From Ilex aquifolium (taxonomy: Eukaryota > Streptophyta > Magnoliopsida > Aquifoliales > Aquifoliaceae), in the NCBI GenBank assembly GCA_951799425.1, contig OX637404.1:17198045-17262044 (forward strand): DNA of 64,000 nt. Direction: 5' to 3'. The notes below the pieces were generated by a model. The model saw only the letters and a program-made list of their open reading frames with translations, ran no database searches and was not told where the DNA came from. Positions within the stretch are counted from its first letter, which is position 1. Each line of letters begins with the position of its first letter. The position numbers were made by a program, and so were the translations under genes. Below are positions 33,229 to 44,259 of this stretch, piece by piece.

Positions 33229-34215
33229 TCTATATACTAAGGGAGTTAACATTATTTATCTTGAGTTTTTCGCGGTTCATATTGTTTTAAAATTATTGAT
33301 CAAACGATTGAAACTACTTTTCCAAATTTTTTTCCCGCCCAAAAATTATAGGAATCCTATCATTTTACTCAATTATCGGTTCGTAGTGATTATGATGATT
33401 AAGATTCAAATTGAGCTGAATTTGATTGTCGAGTATAAAATATATATTCTTGTTTAAACTTAACTTTTTTTAAATTTTACGAGTATTCAAAATTGAAATC
33501 AAATTGAAATTGATTGTAAAAATAATAAAGAATAATTAAATTAAAAAAATTATAGTGTCACAGTGAACGAAAATCGAAAATAATTAGTTTGTAGGTTTAA
33601 GATAGAAGTGGTAATTGAGTCGAACTTAAATTCAATTCTCGGTTTGACGTAATTATAATTAAGACCCGAATTGAGCTGAATGTGACTCTCACGTATAAAG
33701 TATAAATTCTTACTTAAACTTAAATTCGATAAAATTTTACGAATATTTAAGTTGAATTGAAATGAAAATTGATCTTAATTTCTCAACAAAATTTTTCACA
33801 TTTACGAGAATTCGCATGAAACTTTTGAATGTTTTCTTGACAAAAGTTACATGAACTCACATTGGAAAAATAGTGCAGAGATAATGTTATGAACTTTATG
33901 TAGAAACTTGCATTAAAATAAATAATTATAATTTTTTGAAATTTGAGATAAAGTTTATTAAAAATGTTAAAATCGTGAATGTTTGATCAATAATAATTAT
34001 ATTTTCTCAAATTTTTGAATTAATATATTGCAGTATTTGTAGCGTGACTTTCGTTATATAAAATTTTTGATTATATATGTTCTGCATACAGGTTGGACAA
34101 TATCAATTTGATCGTTGTATTGTTGAAATTGTATTTTACATTTTCTTTATTTATGAACAAATATTTACATTTTTTTATGAATAACATAGTGTCTTTAGGT
34201 ACGAACAATTACTAG
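33229..34215 (+). mobile_element. Helitron-like element, copy 2 (987 bp)
   Basis: Full-length partner of 28670-29654. It starts TCTATATACTAAGGGAG after an A and ends 'TCTTTAGGTACGAACAATTACTAG' before a T, so it sits between A and T as Helitrons do. No coding. Confidence 0.8.
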
Positions 34216-34332
34216 TTACTTGAAATAGTATCCCACTATAATATCTAGGGGCATCAATATGAGTTAGTATCGATTTTTAGTCAATAAGAATTTAAATTAT
34301 TTAATTTATCATGTTAGATGTCTTCACAATAA

Positions 34333-34498
34333 TCTATAATATAAAATATGACATATTCCAATAAATTCATCCGACGGTCTCAAATAGATTCATCTAACGG
34401 TCACCAATGTTCCTCTTAAAACCATTTACATTGAATTCTCCCTCCCCCAAGTTTATAACGTCTCACTTATCGTGCCTTTAGGTACGAATTACCCCTAA
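34333..34498 (+). mobile_element. Mini Helitron-like element, second family (166 bp)
   Basis: Starts TCTATAATATAAAATATGAC after an A. The end has the palindrome CGTGCCTTTAGGTACG and closes with CCCCTAA before a T. It shares 'CCAATAAATTCATCCGACGG' with the reverse copy at 40424-40566. Confidence 0.75.
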
Positions 34499-34746
34499 TT
34501 CAATATAATTCAGTTGTATCATGTTAAGGTCAACACATTTAATTGCTAACCAACTACAATTTTAACCAAATCCCTCGACTTGATCAATATTCTAATACAA
34601 CCTAATAAAATATTATTTAATTTTATAGTGATTTATATAATCTTGATGAAGAAATGAAAAGAGATATGAAGTTCCATGAATAAATTGCAAGGACATTTTG
34701 AAATTTAAGAGATTACATGGATATGTCTTAAGTTCTTAATTTATAA

Positions 34747-34989
34747 TAATCGAGCGGGGTGGTCTATCGAGATACCGACCGAACTTCTCACTCTGAGATT
34801 GGAAGTTTGAGTTTTGAAGTCTATATTGGAACTCGGTAGTTGATTGCTATGCTATTTTAATTAGGTTCATTACTGAGAGGATTAATGGGCGCGATCAAGG
34901 GCCTCATGATCTCACGAATGAGGCCCTATCGGAGTGATTTTTGAACATTCTTCTTTGCCCTCACCCCTATTTCGCTTATAAAAAAAAAA
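34747..34989 (+). mobile_element. tRNA-derived SINE with 17-bp target duplication
   Basis: AAGTTCTTAATTTATAA is present at 34730-34746 and 34990-35006. Between them lies a 243-bp unit that starts GAGCGGGGTGGTCTATCGAG (A-box-like), has a B-box-like GTTTGAGTTTTG about 45 bases later, and ends in a run of A. This is the layout of a SINE inserted by LINE machinery. Confidence 0.88.
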
Positions 34990-35006
34990 AAGTTCTTAAT
35001 TTATAA

Positions 35007-37434
35007 ATGGTCATGGTCAGCAAATTATAAGTTCTTACTCAACTATTAGGATTTTCTTTTTTACCGAGTCCAGTGCGATAGCCATCTCGTGAATTCCATT
35101 ATCACCATACACCTTAAGGCAAATAGAGAAAGTTCTCTAATAAATTTTGATAAATCATGGGCATTTGTTTAATTTGAAAACGCTCAAGGGGTGTCTGGGT
35201 AAATTACACATAGTTAGGTCTTATTTGATGAACCCCTGGGCTTTAAAACATTTCTGGAATACCACATATTCAACCACATTCATTAACATAAAGTTTCCAG
35301 TTCAAAAAATAATTAACATAAAGTTCCAGTTCAAAAAAAAAATTAGCATAAAGTTCTTTTCCATAAAAGTGATAATTTTTTTACACCGAAGAACAATGGT
35401 AAAAAAATACCCATAAATGTGATAAATCACATATAAAAAATGATAAATTTTGTAATTGTAAAATGACCCACAAAAATTATAAAAACACTAATTAAAATAG
35501 TAAAATTTGGAGGTACGGTACTCAAAAAATTTCTTCGGTACCATAATCAATCCAATTGTCTATTACAATAATGATAAACCAATTTACATGAAACAAGTTG
35601 TGTAATCATTTGCATATTTCGATTAGGCAAATCCTTAGATAGTTCTTGAGACAAAATCAATTTGGCTCAACAAAAGAAAATAAGTTTTAGATAGCATAGA
35701 CATTAAGTATTGAAACTTTTCCCTTCTTATGTCAAAACCCTAATGATTAAGAATAAGTACTTAACAATTTATATAATTTGCCACATAAGTATGGGATTTT
35801 GTTAATAAAGCTAAACTGGTTTTCAATTGCAAACTAGAGGAAGTAGTGTTATAAAAAAAAAACTATAAGAAAACTCCTTGAAATTGTTGTAGTAGGGATA
35901 ATCTTTATTTGACGGCACGGTGCAATATTAATGATTTTGAGAGGGATATTGGTGCCCGTTGAATAAGTCTATTTGAGACTGTCGAATCGACTTATTGAAG
36001 TCTGCCCTATTTTGTATTGTAGATCTCAAAGAGTGCCAACATAATTAGCCATTTTTTTATCCTATAAAGAGTGTGAGAAGGAACAACCATTTAACTATCC
36101 TAATTTGACATTGCACTTAATGATGCTTCTGATTCAGATTCTCTCAATTTAAAATTAAATTAATCTCAATCATTTATCATTAAATTCACTTAGAATTCAT
36201 TTATAAGAGTTTCTCGGCGACCTCCAACCATTCATAATAAAAGTGACCATGGCATGGATGACTATAGTGGATATAATTTGAAACCCCACTTCCTTTTGCT
36301 TCAATGAGTACAAAAATGTGGGTATTGATGCCCCAAAATAGAAAGCCCCAATAATCATAAGAAAGGGAGCATGTGTCCCTATGTTACTTTATACTTAATT
36401 GACATCCACAAAGTGATCCCACTAGAATTTGTGCAGGGTCCAGAAGACTCTAAGTGGTCAATGCCAACGTGGACAAAAAATTAGATTAATATTATTAGAA
36501 CCTAAAAAATTAATTTAATTTGTTGATATAATAATATATCAAGTGATGGAGTTTCAATAAAAAAAGTTTAAAAGTTACGATAAACAAAAACACTATTAAA
36601 CCACGTCACTATCACGTCACGATGAATTGTACTACAAAATATGTTGAATGAGCTGTCTTAAGTAGTCTCCCACTTGTTAAGTGTGTTGCAATGTGGCTAA
36701 CGAAGATAGGAGATCGAGTAGGGTTTTTTTTTTTTGGGTTGGATTAGTGTTTATTGTAGCTTGTTTTTGACTTGCGTTTTTAATGAAGAAAATCTTGATG
36801 TGTCTTGCAAATGGAGCATTTGGTGTTTATGATATTCTTCTTCTTATTCTAATTTTGCAAAGGCGGCCCTCCAGATTGGCCACCGGGAGATTCTCAAGTG
36901 GGGAGCTCCTTCTCTCCCTTTCCGAAACTGCTGGAATTTTGAATTTGGTTCAACGTACTTATTATTTGTCGTTGTTTGATAGTAAGGTGAAAGTATAAAG
37001 TATTTTGAAAACTGCAAAAAACTTATTTTTGGTATTATACATCAATCAACAAAAATGTGTAGCGTTTAGAATATTTTTATCTTAATATTTCATTTTTACT
37101 TACTATTATTATTATCAATGACTACAAATAAATAAACAGAAGATTTATAGTCACAAATTCGATGTGTGTATTAATAATAATCAAATTATGGAGAGACAAA
37201 TCATAATAATATTTGTCACATTCCCTCTCTAATTGCCAAAAGGGCAAGGGGATGTTCTTTCTGGTTAGAGTCCAATCATGATTTCAGATGAAGTGTGAAT
37301 TGGGTGTCCAACAAACTGGATTTTTGTGCAAATTTGATTCGAATTGAACTCTATTTGTCGGGTCGGATAAAATTTGATATCTTTGATTTTGATCCAAATC
37401 CATTTTCTCTTTAAATGATACACTGGTTTTGATA
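35007..37434. other. Intergenic AT-rich sequence with Helitron debris
   Basis: 35905-36023 holds a decayed minus-strand copy of the second Helitron-like family ('GACTTATTGAAGTCTG'). A short open frame at 36783-36998 has no recognisable domain. Otherwise I see nothing to name. Confidence 0.45.
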
Positions 37435-38000
37435 CACTGGAAATAATAAATGAGGTCTTTTTTAATTTTAATATTAATAATTTTTTTAATTTTTAATTTT
37501 TTTAAATACAAAAATATTAGTTAAATTTTTATATTCAAGTTTGTGTTACCATATTTTAACTTAATGGTAAGACGGAGAAAGAATTATTGAAAAATTTTGA
37601 CAGTAAGTTTAAACTTGACTTTTTTGGGAATTAAAACTAGATTTTTTAATAACTTTAGTTTACAGTTAGTTTTTTTATTTATTTAAAAAAAAAAATTTAG
37701 GGCCTTTTAATTTCACAGCTGAATTAATATGCCCAATCTACTTAAGTTGAAATATTTTGTTTAGACATGAATTTAAATTTTTTGTTTAGACTATTACTGT
37801 ACATCTATAAATTACGGGGCATTCCTTAAAGTGATGGCTTAAATTTTTTTTGATTGCGCTTGTCTTTTTGTAAAGCCTTTTTATTGGGATTAAAGTATTT
37901 ATGTATTTAGTTTTTTTACATGGACTATTTATAATATCTAAAAATTTGGGACATTTACAAATAGGGCCTAAAGTTCAAGTTTTTTTAATAATACTGTTGA
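37435..38000. repeat. Decayed relative of the CAGGG-type MITE
   Basis: Shares 'AATGAGGTCTTTTTTAATTTTAATATTAAT' -type text in several short blocks with 29920-29960, and the words ATAGGGCCTAAAG and TGTTGAGCC near the end with 30340-30390. Ends are not intact. Confidence 0.45.
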
Positions 38001-39789
38001 GCCACCTCAATTTATCCAGGGACTAAATATGAACTAAATCTTATAATATCCCCCCCCTACCCGTCCCCCAAGAATGTATTTGTTATTATAGACCAGATCC
38101 ACAAGTAATTTTTTATCCAGGTTCATTAAGTTGTACGAGGAGGATAAATGTTATCTTCACCGCACAATGGAAGAAGCATACATAATTTAATTCGATACAT
38201 AAACTGAAGTGGTAACAGTGAGTGCAAATCATGTAAAGCGATTTGTCGAAAATATCAAAATTTCTATAATATTTTATTGGTCGCTTTCGTCATCTAGTGG
38301 CGCCTTCTGCATATCATTGATAAATAATACCTAGGTCCTCTTTTGTCTGGGTCCAATGTGTAATTTTTTTATTTTATTTTATTTTTTTGCTTGTGAGGGT
38401 CCTCTCCTCTGTGTATGGGTAGAGACATTTTATTTATTTAGACATTGACCTCGCACAATTATTTTATTATTTTTTTCCCCAATTGTGTTTTAATTGGTTA
38501 CTGAACTGTACACCTTCATTGGCATCGTTAGATTGCTTAATTAACAGGATAAATAAGGCTCAAGCCCATGATCAAAGATGATTTAATTCAACTTGAACTT
38601 AGGCTGTACAAGTTCGAAATCAATTATATCTTTCATGCATTTTTTATAACCAAGAAACCGATTCAATACTTTATATTTTTGACTCGTTGTTATTACATAG
38701 TCTCAAATTCTAAATAATAATTGACGAACCCATATACAGATTAGGTATGAGTTCAGTCCATGGGTTGAGCCCAAATCATCAAAAGGCAAGTCAGACTTAG
38801 CTCATAGCTTCAGTCCAGTCCAAAGAGAGTTTAAGAAGAGTCAACGCACGTAAGAGAATAATCATCAAGATAGCCATTACTTTAGGATAATGTCCATCCC
38901 TAATTGTAACTAGCCTCTCCGATAAAATATGTTTCAAGAGTTTTGTCTCAAATCCACAATTATTTAAAGAAATAATCAAGAGTGAAAGGCCAATAAATAT
39001 TTTCCATAAAAAATACTATTATAGTATTTCACAATGTATTATTTTTGTACTAAGATGTATATAAATTACTATTTCAAAATTATAGTATTTCTTTCTTCTT
39101 AGAAACTAAGAATAATTCAATGTTGTTCTTCATAAGATTAGGAAGACCATGAAAAAAAAAAAGGGACAATTCATGGTATTTAAAAAGTGGGCCCAAGAAT
39201 TCTAGTTGTTCATAGGATGGATCCGAATCTTGGTTTCCCCACATTATGGATAGGATTTTTTTTTTTTTTGGGGTTGAGGACTTGAGAAAATATTCGGTCC
39301 ACACAGCACATAGCAAGTGTCATGCAATGCTTGCAACCAATGAAAATTTGTCACACAACTAGTTTTTGTCGGACACACATGAAAATCTGATGATGTACAA
39401 TTATTTATATCTGAAAGATAATATACATTACTTCACAGTGGGAGATGTACCATTTGCGGCCCTATGGGCCATGGACTTTTGATCCTATGACCAGTGACCA
39501 CCTCCAAACTATCACAGCCATGAAGAGAAGATGAGATAGAATCTTAAATGCAGAGGGCCCTAGGTTCTGAACCTTTTTGACATAATAACTATGCAGGGCC
39601 GGGCCTACTCTGAGGCCCTCAAATCTTTGGCTTTGGGCTCATTTTTTCAGTTAGGTCATATTTTTTATAATTACTAATTATTTTTCGTGCTTAAAGACAC
39701 ATAGTAATAAAAAAAATGGTCAACAATAAACATATTTGTATTCACACCCAAAATCAAATTACAAAGATAGAGGAGAGAGAAAAAAATTT
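38001..39789. other. Intergenic AT-rich sequence
   Basis: No gene recognised. At about 39595 a GCAGGGCCGGGCCTACTCTG start resembles the terminus of the CAGGG MITE family, without a partner end. Confidence 0.4.
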
Positions 39790-40190
39790 AAACACTGGTT
39801 GTAGTTGGGGCGAGCAGTAGTAGTGATGGTGGATGACAGTGGTGGTGGTGGGAGACGGTGATAGTTATGATGGATGATGATGACCGATTGTGATGGTGGT
39901 GATGGGGGCAGTGAGGGGGTGATGATGAGATAGTGGCGGTGGTGGTGGTGGGACACTAATGGAGTGGTGGTGGAGTGGTGGTAGTAGTGGTGGCGACGAC
40001 AGTGATGGTGGTGGGACAATGGTGGTGGTTGTTGTGAAAAGAGGTGATGGTAAGGTGATAGTAATGGTGGCGGTGACAGTGGTAGTAGGGTGATGGGTGT
40101 GGTAGGGTGGCGACAGTGGTGGTGGTGGTGATTGTGGTGGGGCGATGGGGGGTGGTAGTAGTAGAGGTGTTGGTGGGGCGATTTTCAAAC
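39790..40190. repeat. GGTGGTGAT-rich trinucleotide tract
   Basis: About 400 bases of degenerate GGT/GAT/GGC triplets, the reverse complement type of 3727-3896 and 10320-10470. At its right end come AT-rich sequence and 'CAGCCCAAACACACTC', comparable to 'TTGTTTGGACAACC' near 3645, so both may be the interior of one MITE family. The His/Pro/Thr open frames here are repeat artefacts. Confidence 0.65.
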
Positions 40191-40423
40191 ATTATTTTTT
40201 TTAAAAATAATTATGAGAAGTTATAAATATTAAAAATATTTTTAAAAAGTCAGCCCAAACACACTCTTATGAGCCTATTTTCCCTATTAAATTTGGAGTG
40301 TTAATATTAACCGTTGGATTAACTTTAAAGTAAAATTTAAAGAGATCTCAACCGAGAATAGAAAAAGTCATTAATTTTATTTATCTGTTGAGATTTGAAT
40401 TATATTGTACTTTATTATATAGA

Positions 40424-40566
40424 TTAGGAATAACTCGTGCCTAAAGGTACGGAGAATGTAAATTAATGTGAATGATTTTAAGAGGGATATTGATGGCCGT
40501 TGGATGAGTCTACTTGAGACCGTTGAATAAATTTATTGAAATCTGTCATGTTTTTTATATTATAGA
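40424..40566 (-). mobile_element. Mini Helitron-like element, second family (143 bp)
   Basis: On the minus strand it starts TCTATAATATAAAAAACATG after an A, contains 'CAACGGTCTCAAGTAGACTC', has the stem CGTACCTTTAGGCACG and ends TTCCTAA before a T. Same family as 34333-34498. Confidence 0.75.
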
Positions 40567-40945
40567 TAAGATAACCACTAGCCTAAATAAAAATTTTAAT
40601 TTTATAAAAATTAAGCCCAACAATAAAATTAAAGTTAGATTTAAATTGAATAGTTTTGGCCTATTTCTCCAACCCAGAACACCAAAAATATCATAAAAAA
40701 ATTAAAAAGAAAAAGTGAACTTTTCTACATTTTCTCCCAACCCCTAACCTGTCTCTATATGTGTGTGTGTGTGTGTGCACGATAAAAGAGTTTGAAACAC
40801 CAAGAGATTCTCGCTTTCACTTTATCTATCTATCTCTCTTGCTCTCTCTAGCTAACAGTAAATAGTTACTGTTTGATATTACTATTTTTTTGTTGAGCGT
40901 GTTACTGTTTGATGTTACTATACACACACACACACACACATATAA
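40567..40945. other. Spacer with GT and CA microsatellites
   Basis: A (TG)n run at 40759-40778 and a (CA)n run at 40922-40940. The words 'GTTACTGTTTGAT' occur twice (about 40867 and 40900). No gene. Confidence 0.45.
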
Positions 40946-41285
40946 GACGTATGCACTGACGTCAATGTAAATTATTAAAATTTTGTAAAGTATAAAGTTG
41001 TGAATAGTATATGATAGTTTTGAAATCCGAATTTCATGTCCGGCTCTATATAACGAGGTGTAGGCTTAGTCTGTTGGACACCCTCAAATCACACCCCATT
41101 TCTTTCTCTACATACTCTCTCTCCTTCCTTTCTTTCTTGCACCCTCTCTGAACCCTTCACTCTTGTATAAAACCTCCATCTTTCACCTTCCACACCACAT
41201 CTATAAGTGCACTATTGTACATATTTATGTATTAAATAAAAGCTTTCCTTGCTTATTTTGTACATAGATCGATCATCCCCTTTGT
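40946..41285 (+). promoter_or_regulatory. Promoter, R region and poly(A) signal of the virus-like element
   Basis: The palindrome TGACGTCA (bZIP / as-1-like type) lies at about 40957. TATATAA is at 41047-41053. CT-rich leader text follows, and AATAAA is at 41235-41240, shortly before the primer site. This arrangement of promoter, short transcript start region and poly(A) signal ahead of a primer site is that of a 5' LTR or of a pararetroviral terminal region. Confidence 0.65.
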
Positions 41286-41298
41286 TGGTATCAAAGCC
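41286..41298 (+). other. Primer-binding site of the virus-like element
   Basis: TGGTATCAAAGCC, complementary to the 3' end of initiator tRNA-Met apart from one or two positions. This site type is used by copia elements and by Caulimoviridae. Confidence 0.7.
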
Positions 41299-41715
41299 AA
41301 GTAGTATGGTAGATTAAATATATTATGTTGATTTATATGCAGATCTATTACTAATTATTGTTACTTATGTAACTGTGATTTAATTCTTTTATACTACTGC
41401 TACTTTGAACTTGTTAGGTCATTCTGTTATAATGATTTTCTTTTATTCCTATGGTTCTACACCAAAGTTGCGTGTGGGATGTTGCGTTGGCCGTTTGTTT
41501 TCCCATAGAGGTGTTAGGCCGTGTTTGCATCTGGTCCCGATATCGTTGACAACAAGAGTAGGATGTAGGAGAAAATCACTATGAGAATAATAATAACAAG
41601 GTTTCATTGTCTTGTAGTAGTGTTGTAGAAGAATTAAAAGACAAATTACTATAGAAACCAGAAGTAGGTAATAGTGAAACATATAAGTCAACAGAACAAC
41701 CTTTGAGATACCTAC

Positions 41716-42708
41716 ATGGCGTTAAGTCCATTTAAATTTAAGAATAATCATAAAGATGATTATGTTAAAAATATGGAAGAAATAAAATTTTCTGATATTG
41801 AAAATAAATTACAGAACTGGGATATACCCCAGTACTCCACTAAGAAAATTTATAATATTGGCACTTTCGATTTTAAATCGAGTTTAACAATTAAAACGAT
41901 TGAAATGACTGTTCCTTTTGATCAAAATAGAGATATTTTACAACTGTTAACTGAAAGAGAAGTCTTAAAGGCTCAAGAAAATTATAAATTCTTGCATATT
42001 GGATTAGTCCAAGTTGCTTTAAAACCATTAACTCTTAAAGGATGTAATGCCTCTTTTAGGTTAGCATTAAGAGATGCTAGATGTCTTGATTTTGACCAAT
42101 CTTTAATGGGTGTTATGCAGTCAAGCTTAAGTACTGGTCCGATTTATTTTAACTGTTTTCCAGATCTATCTGTATCTTTGACTGATAAAAATATTTTGGA
42201 TGTTTTAACATGTAATATTAAGACTTATGGTTACAATTATAAAGATGGAACATATATAATGACTTTTATCTATAGAATATATTATAAAGTTATGAATACT
42301 CTGTGTTCAGAAGTTAAGCTTCATAATCATAAAGGACAAACAACTTTAATTGAAACAAATGCAACAAAAAATAAAATTGAAATCCTTAAGACTATTAAGT
42401 GGTCAGAAATCCAGTTTCTAGAAACCTGGCAATTGGAATCTGTGGTTCCTAAAAAATCAGAAATAAATGAAGAAATAACTCAAATTGCTCAATCATCTCA
42501 GGGTGATGTTTTGATAAAATTTGCTAGAAATAATTTTTTAAGTTTAAAAATCTCTGATAAATCAAAAACTTCATCAGCTTATTATACTCCTATTAGAAGA
42601 TCTACTTCTTCAGTCTTAAATCGAAGGAGAGATAAAGAACCCATAATTGAAGGTATAAAAACCTCTCGTAATCAAATTCCCCATGAAATTTATAGACAAG
42701 ATAAATAA
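41716..42708 (+). pseudogene. Movement protein (30K type), N-terminal part of broken polyprotein
   Basis: 330 residues from an ATG in good context (ACATGGCG). Residues about 30-200 look like a 30K-superfamily movement domain: beta-rich, with an LKDARCLDFDQSLMG-like core (here 'LRDARCLDFDQSLMG') and 'TGPIYFNCFPDLSVSL'. The later part (from about 220) is charged and serine-rich. Movement proteins of this family move the genome through plasmodesmata, a role of plant viruses and not of ordinary retrotransposons. A TAA at 42706 ends the frame; further coding continues downstream in this frame to about 42776 and then in another, so the stop is probably decay within a polyprotein. Confidence 0.72.
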
Positions 42709-42785
42709 ACTTTTAATGAATCTTCTCAAGAAGAAGATTATATTGATCCAACTCCATCCGAAATCGGATTTCAACTATAATTTTT

Positions 42786-43553
42786 ATGGATTTACACCAA
42801 AAAGAATTTGCTGTTAATAGAAAAGAAATAAATACAAAATTTAATCTTCCTAAATATAAAGAATTTAGAGATTGATATTTTAAAACAATGAGTTAAGAAG
42901 AACTTCAAAATTATAAAGAAATGTTTTACCTTTATATAGAAAGAGAGAAAATGATAATTCCTTTTGTTAACTGGTTTTTAACCTATTATGCTCCATCAAA
43001 TATAAATCAGCTAAATGAAATTAAAAATTTCCTTCGTAACATTGAGGAAATCGAGTGTATAAATGAACTCAAGAAAAAATTAAACGATATTAAGATTGAA
43101 GAAATTGCAACACTAGATAGAATACAATTACAGGAGGAACATGTAACCTCCACATATCAGGTGAAAAATTCAGGTGTAACAACTCTGTCATCTTAAGATG
43201 AGTATTTTGTCACTAATCAACAAGTCAATAAAGTTTTAACTATTTCCAGTAATAACTTTCAACACAACTATCCGTAGAAGTCTTTCCATAAAAGACACTC
43301 TAATAGGGACAAAATTCATAAAAAAAGGCCAACATTCCAAACCAACTAAACTCTTTAAAGTAAAAAAGAAAGTTAGGTATGAGAAAATTGGACATAAAAA
43401 GAAATTAGCTAAATTAGCTAAAGCAAATTATTATAAAGCTATTTTAGCCATGAATAGATTAAGTATAAATACTTTAACTAAGTCACAAACAGTAATTCTT
43501 GATCTTATAGATAAAATTCAAGATCCAGATTCTAAAAGAAAAGCTATTGAATA
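42786..43553 (+). pseudogene. Central basic region of the virus-like polyprotein, broken
   Basis: Read in a frame different from the movement domain to about 43196 (with stops at about 42871 and 42895), then back in the first frame from about 43260 to a stop at 43553. It is lysine-rich ('LFKVKKKVRYEKIGHKKKLAKLAK'-type, in two short runs) and helical. By position it would be the capsid or nucleic-acid-binding part. A CCHC knuckle expected in such a part is not seen. Function is inferred from order only. Confidence 0.5.
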
Positions 43554-43590
43554 ATATCTGCAGATAAACCCCGAAGAAAAGAGACCATTA

Positions 43591-44172
43591 ATGTCTCCAT
43601 CATATTCACTTAAGGAAGTCCTTAATAGGACAGAAAATATGACAATTGAAAATCTCCAACTAAAAGAAGTCTTGCCTACTACGGTACAAGATCTTCAAAA
43701 GGAGATTCATTATATTAAAGATGACATAAAAGTCATAAAACAAAGACTATTAACTTTAGAAAAATTGTCAATCAATGATAATGACATAAAAGTCTCTAAC
43801 ACTTCTGATATTGAATACTTAAATATTTTAGAAAAAATAACTTATCAAAAATGGTACGTTAAAATTATACTTGTAATAAATCAAGATTTTATGGTTGAAA
43901 CAATTGCTTTAATTGATAGCGGAGCAGATATGAACTGCATAAAAACAAGATTAATTCCTACAAAATATTTTGGGAAAACTACTCAGTCAATAAGCACTGC
44001 TGATGATTCAAAATTAAATATAAACTTTAAAATTTCAAATGTTTATATATGTAATGAAGAAATTTATATTCCTACCACTTTTATGCTTATTGATAATTTA
44101 AATCAATTAGTAATTTTGGGAACACCATTTTTATCTATGATCGAACTCATAGAGAGAATAGACTCTAAATGA
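43591..44172 (+). pseudogene. Aspartic protease region of the virus-like polyprotein
   Basis: Residues about 15-65 form a probable coiled coil. 'LIDSGADMNCI' at about residues 109-119 is a retropepsin active-site motif (D-S-G-A), and 'LVILGTPFLSM' about 60 residues later is the matching second motif. Same frame as the movement domain. After the stop at 44170 the frame continues as 'ILTTINGQQILFEFITPPQIEVINQL', where RT would normally follow, but the next protein is unrelated to RT. Confidence 0.75.
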
Positions 44173-44259
44173 ATTTTGACTACCATAAATGGTCAACAAA
44201 TATTATTTGAGTTTATAACTCCACCTCAAATAGAAGTGATAAATCAATTAAAATAAAAA

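Noticed and set aside
36783..36998. 71-residue plus-strand open frame
   Set aside because: No recognisable domain; composition is like the surroundings. It could be an old gene fragment, but I cannot support it.
39759..40192. Three overlapping His/Pro/Thr-rich minus-strand open frames
   Set aside because: Simple triplet repeats stay open in every frame; no start context, domain or splice signal.
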